Part shown: positions 55,920 through 64,000 of the stretch, in pieces
Numbering within the stretch: position 1 is the first letter of the stretch
Layout: every line of letters begins with the position of its first letter
Source: Globodera rostochiensis
Lineage: Eukaryota > Nematoda > Chromadorea > Rhabditida > Heteroderidae
Assembly: GCA_018350325.1 (NCBI GenBank)
Contig: JAEVLN010000007.1
Location: forward strand, 2,223,856-2,287,855
Length of the DNA: 64,000 nt
Reading direction: 5' to 3'
The notes under the pieces: generated by a model
Database searches by the model: none
The model's input: the letters and a program-made list of their open reading frames with translations, nothing else
What the model was told of the DNA's origin: nothing
Position numbers and translations under genes: made by a program

Positions 55920-56970
55920 TGATGAAAATAATCTGTGTATTCTTATTTTTATTAAAACGACGAGGTGATGCAATGATCCCATTTTAGAATCAAATTCAAA
56001 TAAAATCTGGTTTTGCACTTTTGGACCATAACTTTTTTGAGGTTTAAATTACAAAATTTGTTCAGTTTGCTTGGTTCCAAAACTATGGCACCTTAAACGT
56101 CGTTGGCGCCCAGTCGGAGCGCCCAATTGACCCCAAAACGGAATAAGAAATATTGCCGTTCCCGTAATTTATATTTAACCGGACTCTAAATGAATTGTTT
56201 TTTTAAGCCCTGGTTAATATTAATTGGACTAAATTTGAATGGGAAAATTATCCCGAAATTCACATTTAATATTTTTTATTGTGTCACTGAATTGAATAAA
56301 AATTATCCTTCAACGGCGAATGTGACATAACAATAACATGAGAATGGCTCAAATGAATTTTGTTTTTATGCGCACACAAATCTTTCTGACCCCTTCCCCC
56401 ACCCCCAGTGTTTAGGGGCAAGCTGTGGGGGCAGACATGGACATAAGATTGAGTAAACACTGAAGAAAGTATGTGTGTTTGATTGCACCGCGAAAAGTAA
56501 TGACAAATGGATGGAAAAAGGGGGGGGGCAGTCAGACCGTACCCCCAGGGGGTGGGGCATGCCCCCCTCCCAACGAAATGTTTTTGAGAAAAAAAACATA
56601 GGGGGGGGGGGGGGTACCCTTTTGTTTTGCACAAAATTCGTAGTTAGAGTCAATAGAAAACCAATGAGTAAAGCGGTTTTTGCCGGAAGCCAGTTTAGGT
56701 CTTTTCGAGTTATTTTTTGCTTGACATGAATTCGTGAATTTAAAAAAATTTAAATCTTTGATTAAAGCCAATCCTAATAAACTTGATGATAAAAATAGAA
56801 AAAAAGTTATGAGAATTTTTACGCCAGATTAATTTTCATAAATTTGAAAACCAAAAATTATGGCAATTTTTGCAATAATTATTCAAAAATCTTTGCAAAA
56901 CGACTTTGGAAAGAGTGAAATTTTAGAAATTTTTGTAGGGAAAAGTTTATTTATAACGAGGAGTATAAAT
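55920..56970. other. Intergenic with G runs and an inverted repeat arm
   Basis: 56,360-56,475 matches 59,578-59,700 inverted (TTTAGGGGCAAGCTGTGGGG, GTGTGCGCATAAAAACAAAA in reverse). G runs lie at 56,518-56,528 and 56,600-56,615. No gene seen. Confidence 0.5.
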
Positions 56971-56971
56971 A

Positions 56972-58292
<1,321 letters not shown>

Positions 58293-58437
58293 ATTTAAAT
58301 TTATAAATAACGAATCCTAAAATGTAAGGATTTAGGGGCTGCGATATGTCCTTTTTTTGTGATATCCCAATTTGCAATTTAAGTGGCTTTTTTTTAAAGA
58401 TTATAATTTCTGTACATTTTCCTCGTCGTCGTCGTGG

Positions 58438-58629
58438 TCAGCTTTGGTCGTCGATTGGCCTGTCCTGCGCGTTATTCGCGGGCAGTGCGCCGTTTTCGGC
58501 ATGGCCCAGCAGCCAAAAGGTCTCCATGACGCCCTTTCGCCGCGAATGACCGGCCAATGTTTTCAGATCACGATCATAATGTTTAATGCTTTTTATCACT
58601 CCCACCTTAATGATCACTTCGCCTTTGCT
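58438..58629 (-). pseudogene. Guanylate cyclase C-terminal fragment
   Basis: From an acceptor at 58,630 the frame reads SKGEVIIKVG, then about 20 unrelated residues, then KGVMETFWLLGHAENGALPA and a stop. GEV-x-IKGKG-x-METFWLLG is the end of the catalytic domain of receptor-type guanylate cyclases, numerous in nematodes as chemosensory receptors. The stretch between the two halves looks inserted in frame. No other cyclase exon is in the window. Confidence 0.55.
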
Positions 58630-58641
58630 CTACATTAGGTT

Positions 58642-58790
58642 CTAAATTGCCGCTTTAATGCCATTCGGCGGCGGCATTATCTCCTCCGGCAAAATTTCAA
58701 TCAGCTGACTGAGCGAATGGCAATCCCGATTTCGCAACCATCGGATGAAAAATTCATTTCTTTTAGCATCATGCCATCGTTATTGAATAG
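58642..58790 (-). other. Coding-like exon, unrecognised
   Basis: About 45 codons, RNEFFIRWLRNRDCHSLSQL then IEILPEEIMPPPNGIKAAI and a stop at 58,642. It looks like a terminal exon, without an identified family or upstream exon. It overlaps the edge of the 58.77-58.90 kb repeat. Confidence 0.35.
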
Positions 58791-59197
58791 ATTTGAAATA
58801 AGGACAAAAGTAGAACTTGATAAAAATAAAGAAAAAATAACAACAAGATCCGAAATCAAGAGTCATAAGTACATATTAGAAGGGTGACAAATGTGATAAA
58901 ATTGATGGTACTTTCGCATTTTGCGACCCCCTCCCCAAATTTGTTGAAAACATCATATATGGGGTTTTCAAGGGTGCTGATCACGAATCTGACAATATTT
59001 TTAAGATCTGACAACATCTAAGATTTTGAAAATCTATGGTTTTTTATTTATTTTTTTACCATTAATCACACAAAACCGGTTATATATTTTCTTAGGTGCT
59101 GAAAACAATGGAACATGCAAAAATTTTAGAGGGCTCAGCGTTTAAACCGGTTTTTGAACCAAAATTTGAAAAACCATAGGGGACCTTTTTGGCCAAA

Positions 59198-59516
59198 ATT
59201 CGTTAGGCTTAGGCCTAAGCCACCCGGGCTTGGGCTTCGTTAGGCTTAGGCCTAAGCCACCCTGGCTTGGGCTTCGTTAGGCTTAGGCCTAAGCCACCCG
59301 GGCTTGGGCTTCGTTAGGCTTAGGCTTAAGCCACCCTGGCTTGGGCTTCGTTAGGCTTAGGCCTAAGCCACCCGGGCTTGGGCTTCGTTAGGCTTAGGCT
59401 TAAGCCACCCTGGCTTGGGCTTCGTTAGGCTTTGGCCTAAGCCACCATGGCTTGGGGTTCGTTAGGCTTAGGCCTAAGCCACCCTGGCTTGGGCTTCGTT
59501 AGGCTTAGGCCTAAGC
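59198..59516. repeat. 37-bp palindromic tandem repeat
   Basis: About eight and a half copies of TTCGTTAGGCTTAGGCCTAA plus GCCACCC(G/T)GGCTTGGGC. Each unit holds the 16-base palindrome GGCTTAGGCCTAAGCC. In the first six units CCCGGGC and CCCTGGC alternate. An inverted partial copy follows at 59,538-59,575. Confidence 0.92.
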
Positions 59517-59991
59517 CGTCCAGAGCTTAGGGGTTAATCTCAGGGTGGCTTAGGCCTAAGCCTAACAAACCCCAAGAACACACATACTTTCTTCAGTGTT
59601 TACTCAATCTTATGTCCATGTCTGCCCCCACAGCTTGCCCCTAAACACTGGGGGTGGGGGGAGGGGTTAGAAAGATTTGTGTGCGCATAAAAACAAAATT
59701 CAACAATTTGCTGTTGGTGCGTTGTCCAATTGCGCGTCGACAGCTCTCGACGAGACAAATCGATCTAGATGTGTTGGGACACGACCCAGAGAGAGGACGA
59801 AAACAGAGCATTCGACCTTCGGCGGGTCAGAAGCGCAAAATTCTCTTGGGGGCTTAAATTTTTGGCAAAACACGAACACCCGAAAAAAGCAAACATTTAT
59901 ATTTAGAGAGATTTTTGAAAAATACCAACCAGATCAGGATTTGGAAATGGGATAGAATCAGGAGATTTTTGATTTTTTTTTCAAAAAAGGC

Positions 59992-60070
59992 CAACAAAGG
60001 GGGCGCTGAATGAACGATTTTTGTACCATTCCCATTGCACGCTAAAATGCCTTAAGCGCCCCCTTTGTTG
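59992..60070. repeat. 79-bp hairpin
   Basis: CAACAAAGGGGGCGCT at the left and its exact reverse complement at 60,055-60,070 form a 16-bp stem around a 47-base loop. Confidence 0.85.
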
Positions 60071-60213
60071 ATTTGATCAAGCCAAGTATTTGAGGTTGCT
60101 TTATAAGCTTGATTTTAAGGTGCTACTATTTTTTTTGATGCAGCACAAATATTGTCAGATTCATGATCAGCACCCTTTAAAAGCCCTATATGATGTTTTC
60201 AACGCCTTTTTGT

Positions 60214-60876
60214 CAGGGTATGGATCTCAAAATTTTTAAAAGCAGCATCAGAACGTGAAAAAAGCAGCATTGAGCACCAAAAAGCAGCAGAAAATTTGAG
60301 TAAACATAGCTTTATTCGTTATATTTGTTGTTGCCAACAATTGATTTGAGCAATTTCTTGTCACAAATTAGCATTCTAGTGATTTTTCATGAATTTTTTG
60401 CGCGCGGTTTTTTAAAAAATTTTGAGAAAAGGGGCGCGGGGTCGGCGGTGCCGATAGGCGCCGCCGAAAAATTTTTGGAATTTTGGACTCAATTTGTTAA
60501 GAGATTTGCACCAAAATTAGAAAGAATATGATGTTTTTTCCAAAAAATCTAATCGACTTAGCATCATTTGACGACTCCCTTGAATTCAATTTCATATAAA
60601 GAATGAAATTTTCGTTTATTCATCTCTGAAACTTTTAAATAGCATCAAAAATTCAATTTTTACAGCATTTTTATTGAACATTTGTCGAAAAATCATTATG
60701 TTCACCTTTAAGTAACACTATGCCATATATTCAAATTTTGAAGATTTTTTTAAAATTTTTCATTAATTTTCCAAAAAACCACAAGAAATTGACAAAAAGT
60801 CCACACAGCTCCTGAAAATCCACAAAAAATTTCAAAAAAAAGCAGCACTGCTAAAGCAGCAGATATCCATACCCTG
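60214..60876. mobile_element. hAT-like element, 663 bp, non-coding
   Basis: Ends CAGGGTATGGATCTC and, on the other strand, CAGGGTATGGATATC, flanked by the exact 8-bp duplication CTTTTTGT (60,206-60,213 and 60,877-60,884). Inside are AAAAGCAGCA words and the hairpin at 60,444. A second partial copy of its right part, without the end, is at about 61,320-61,395. Confidence 0.9.
60444..60465. repeat. GC-rich hairpin, copy 4
   Basis: GGCGGTGCC, loop GATA, GGCGCCGCC: a nine-base stem with one G-T wobble. Closest to the copy at 14,983; the bases after it (GAAAA then ATTTGTTAAGAGATTTGC) also match, so the hairpin is part of a longer repeat of about 90 bases. Confidence 0.75.
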
Positions 60877-60884
60877 CTTTTTGT

Positions 60885-61470
60885 TGACCTTTTTTAAAAT
60901 ATTGAGGTGTAGGCACAAAACCAAAAAGTATCAAAACAAGTTTTTAAGCCATTATTGTTATTTTTACGCACTTTTTTCCGCTTTTTTGCTTATGAACCCG
61001 GTTTTATTACCTATTTTGGCACTTTTTCTCACCTATTTTAGGTACCTATTTCGAGCTTTTTCGAACCTAAAAGTAGCATCCCTACTAATCGACATCAAAG
61101 TAGACAATCAGTTGACGATACCCTTGAATTCAATTTCATATAAGAAAGAAATTTCCATTTTTGTTGGGCATTTCGTTAATTATATAATTCAATTTTTACT
61201 TGCATTTTTGTTAAACAATTTAGTCGAAAAATCACATTAAATGTTACATTTTTAAGTAACATTATGCCAAATATTCAAATTTATAAGAATTTTTTAAATT
61301 TTTCATTAATTTTTTTTAAACCACAAAAAATCGGCAAAAAGTCCACAAAGCTCCTGAAAACCCCACAAAAAGCAGCTAAAGCAGCAGATATCGGAGCGCT
61401 GAGTTAAAGTTATCGTTAAGCTAACGCTTTAAGTTGGGACAACTCTCAAAAAGTCAAAAGGTCAGAAAAC
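60885..61470. other. AT-rich decayed elements
   Basis: 60,900-61,090 resembles the insert at 26.7-27.0 kb (AAGTTTTTAAGCCATTATT, AAAGTAGCATCCCTA). No gene seen. Confidence 0.5.
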
Positions 61471-61573
61471 TTTTCACAGTTTCAAACCCACGAAAGATTC
61501 CGAATGCTTTTTTGATTTTGATCGACAAAGAACAAATAAATGATAAAACCAACAGCAAAACCCCCTAAATCCT

Positions 61574-61690
61574 CTGGTTTTTCACTTTTTGAAATTAGGG
61601 CCAAAATTCGCTTCAATTTTGGTGCCAGGATTGAACAACGAAACGCACGGGTACAATTTGGCGGCAGAATTGACACACAAACAAATCACC
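61574..61690 (-). pseudogene. Duplicated SPRY last exon
   Basis: Minus strand reads CVNSAAKLYPCVSLFNPGTK, then [10 protein letters not shown] and a stop. It repeats, with its 3' flank (GGTCAGAAAACTTTT), the last exon of the adjacent BTB-BACK-SPRY gene about 340 bases away. It could serve as an alternative last exon, but its acceptor region is not convincing. Confidence 0.65.
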
Positions 61691-61899
61691 GGAAATTGGC
61701 ACGCAAACAATCTATTTCATTCTCAAAAATGGACAAATATCAAAAAAGACAAGCTCAGAAAACTTTTTACAATAGCTTCAAACCTACAAAAGCTTCCGAA
61801 TGGTTTACTCTTTGCTGGATTTTTTTCGCGAAAGTGACAAAATTCGGAAACAAAAGGATAATGTTTTGATCGGCAAAGAAACAAAAAACGAACAGGTTT

Positions 61900-64000
61900 T
61901 CAGTTTTCAAATGCCTTCGGCAATGTGAATTTGAAATTCGGGCCAAAATTTGCTTCAATTTTGTTGCCAGGGTAGTAGAACGAAATGCACGGGTACAATT
62001 CGGCGCCAAAATCGACAAACAAACGGGTAGTTTCTGTAAAAAATAAATAAATAAATCGCAAATAAATTAATGTAAAATTAAATTGCCCTTTATAATTTTT
62101 TTTCTTTCTCACCCAAACGCTGCCTATTTTTTGTGTAAATAATTTGGCGAGTTGCCAAATTGACGCCGCAGCCGATGACGTCACCAACGCCAAACGAAGG
62201 TTTTCTGAAGATGTACGGACGTCCATTGTTGAGATGGGAACACCCCTCGACCTCGTGACCCCAAAATCTGCCACAGTATTCGTATGCGTAAGTGCCTTTG
62301 TAACCTCCAACCCATTTGTTCGATGGCATTCGTTTTGTGCCAAGTCCAATGTAAATAGGGCTAAATAAAATTTTTTAAAAGAAAATGCTTCTAAAGTTTT
62401 CGAAGCCCAACCATTTATTTATTTAACTTACCCTTCTTTCTCTAATATTTTCACTTCGTAGTAGAAAATGCCAAATTTTCCTTTTGGAATTGGCCGTTCG
62501 GCGAAGACAGAGCGCCACTCTGAAAAGAAGTACATTAATTTTCTAATCAAATCATTTAACAGAATAATATTTACCCCAATTCTTTCCAATAATTTGAACA
62601 ATCAATCGGGCGGGCTCAGAGATCGCCAGGTCCCGGTGACATGCAGCGGAATCCCATCGATTTTGAATGGTTAGTCCTATGGAAATATAATTTTATTTTC
62701 AAAATATTAAATACAATTTCGCTTTTGTGAAGGTAAATGAATAAAAAGTGGCAATTTTTGATTTGGCTATGAAAAAAGTAAATTCTTAAAATGCGGTTAC
62801 AAATTTCTGATTTTCTTTGATAGGTAAACGGCAGTGTGACAACCTGTATCACGAATATTAGTTGGAAACTGCAGCTGGTGCTGCTCGGGCAGACCGGCGT
62901 TCGGATGAGAATGGTACTGATACACGCCGGCCTGCTCGTCCTCCTCCAACACCCCGGACGGAACTGTCAAAAGCAAAATTCAACCAAATTTTGAAGGTGA
63001 ATTGTAAAAATAGATTAAATTTGGGGTTAATTTTAAAATTCAAACTTCCAATCCAAATGAATGATACCAATATTCTCAGTAAAATCCTTTTGAGGAATGA
63101 GCGGAAAACGAATTTTGAAAAGTGCCGGGCCGAGCATTGCGCGTCTATTCTTCGCCGAAGACTCTTCCTCATTTTGACGGCATTTTTCGTCCGCCCAGCG
63201 AAGTGCCTTATAATTTATTTTTACAAAGTTTTTGAATTTACTCCGCGAAATGTCTACCCACGAAAGAGTCTATATTATACAAAAAATGCTTACGGCATTC
63301 CAAATTGTAAGTTCTTCGAAGATGATCAGCTTGTCATGGTCCAAAATCTCACACAATAATTTCTGATCAATTTGCAAAAACTCTTCCGAGCGGATCAAAG
63401 TTTCCGCATTCTCATCGATGTAATCCAAACACCGGCGAGCAAAGTCCCAAAATAAATAAAAATTGAAAATGTAAATTAAATAATATTTAACATTTGGGTT
63501 TAGAAATTGTTTCAGAAAATTAATTTCCAAAATAAATCAAATTATTATAATTGTTGTCTGGCAGATTGAAAATCCTCACCTTTTTTCCAAAAAAGCGAGC
63601 CTCGTCAAGTGCGACAAAAACATTCAGCTTCAATATAAAGTTCAAACACGCATTGACAAGTTTAGGAAGATTATATTTGTCGGCTAAAATACAATTAATG
63701 CATTAAAACCATAAATTTCTAAGGTAATTTTTAATAAATTTCAACATAACTATAAATATTAAATTGCAAAATTGCTTAAAATTCACCCGCATAAAGCACA
63801 GAAATTGCATTGTCCTCGTTTAGTCCACTCAAATCATCGGCGTAAATGAAGGCTAACATCGCCTTAAACACGCCCACCTCCTCGTCCGGCATCTCCACGG
63901 GCTTAATCTCTTCCGAAGAGCCTAAAAAATTCGTTTTTTTTCAAAAATTTTAAACAAATTTTACGCACCGGTCCCAGCGGCGGCGGACTTTGCATTTGCC
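61900..64000 (-). CDS. BTB-BACK-SPRY protein, copy 3, partial
   Basis: Runs off the right edge. Exons present: from beyond 64,000 to 63969, then 63921-63787, 63683-63580, 63446-63294, 63206-63068, 62963-62844, 62676-62575, 62519-62432, 62360-62113 and 62033-61900. [81 protein letters not shown], then [81 protein letters not shown]. All joins are in phase. The exon starting at 63446 is preceded by GG instead of AG, as in copy 1. The first BTB exon is outside the window. Confidence 0.85.

Larger units (their letters stand above)
58960..60203. mobile_element. Large foldback element
   Basis: A 60-base left arm (GTTGAAAACATCATATATGG, GGGTGCTGATCACGAATCTG) returns inverted at 60,145-60,203 with few differences. 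Between lie a palindromic tandem array, the 59.6-kb inverted-repeat arm, an F-box scrap (LLVRCPIARR at about 59,715) and a hairpin. A related arm is at 41,870-41,925. No target duplication was found. Confidence 0.65.

Noticed and set aside
59198..59516. CRISPR-like array
   Set aside because: Repeats are contiguous with no unique spacers, in a eukaryotic setting.
59708..59857. Gene encoding LLVRCPIARR and Arg-rich tail
   Set aside because: Only a short scrap of the F-box C-terminal exon; the rest is repeat sequence shared with 27,383.

Overview
The window is AT-rich eukaryotic DNA with many short, mostly phase-1 spliced exons. It looks like the genome of a plant-parasitic cyst nematode (Heteroderidae, most like Globodera). 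The grounds are a spliced SPRYSEC-type gene (secretory signal peptide plus one SPRY domain), the DOG-box hexamer ATGCCA repeated in its promoter, expansions of SPRY, BTB/BACK and F-box genes, and dense hAT-type elements. No plastid, bacterial or viral gene cluster is visible, and no CRISPR or operon structure. Gene models below were built by hand from splice sites and reading-frame phase; none has transcript support here.

Layout. 0-0.5 kb: G-rich tandem repeat. 0.6-2.2 kb: broken coiled-coil-SPRY gene. 3.0-4.7 kb: intact SPRYSEC-type gene with promoter. 5.6-7.0 kb: GH18 chitinase-like gene whose catalytic acids are replaced. 8.6-10.2 kb: intact F-box gene. 10.2-10.9 kb: unrecognised broken gene. 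12.1-12.8 kb: orphan BTB exon followed by a tandem array. 13.8-16.0 kb: unrecognised exons, a MITE and a BTB/BACK-NET fragment. 16.4-18.3 kb: F-box pseudogene. 18.6-20.4 kb: a complete hAT element with 18-bp terminal inverted repeats and an 8-bp target duplication. 21.1-23.1 kb: coiled-coil membrane-protein gene. 23.8-26.2 kb: BTB-BACK-SPRY gene. 27.5-30.1 kb: coiled-coil-SPRY gene. 30.2-31.4 kb: unrecognised exons. 32.4-40.3 kb: BTB exon 1 followed by a satellite of about 375-bp units that degrades towards its middle. 40.3-45.4 kb: duplicated, exon-shuffled block holding two copies of a SPRYSEC promoter and signal peptide fused to a BTB fragment, two BET NET-domain relics, and a secreted Cys-rich EF-hand gene. 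45.7-47.5 kb: intact F-box gene. 50.9-53.7 kb: complete 11-exon BTB-BACK-SPRY gene. 53.9-58.8 kb: ankyrin, guanylate-cyclase and SPRY relics plus small genes. 59-61 kb: foldback DNA, palindromic tandem repeats and a second hAT-type element. 61.9 kb to the end: third BTB-BACK-SPRY gene, running off the window.

Working picture. Three adaptor-like families (F-box, BTB-BACK-SPRY, coiled-coil-SPRY) are expanding together by local duplication, beside a secreted SPRY family. Exons share phase 1, so domains are interchangeable. In the BTB-BACK-SPRY genes the SPRY exons sit where BTBD1/2/3/6-type proteins carry a PHR domain. At 40.7-41.6 kb a dorsal-gland-type promoter and signal peptide have been joined to a BTB fragment, which is how a new secreted candidate effector could arise. 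These points are inferred from sequence and family knowledge.
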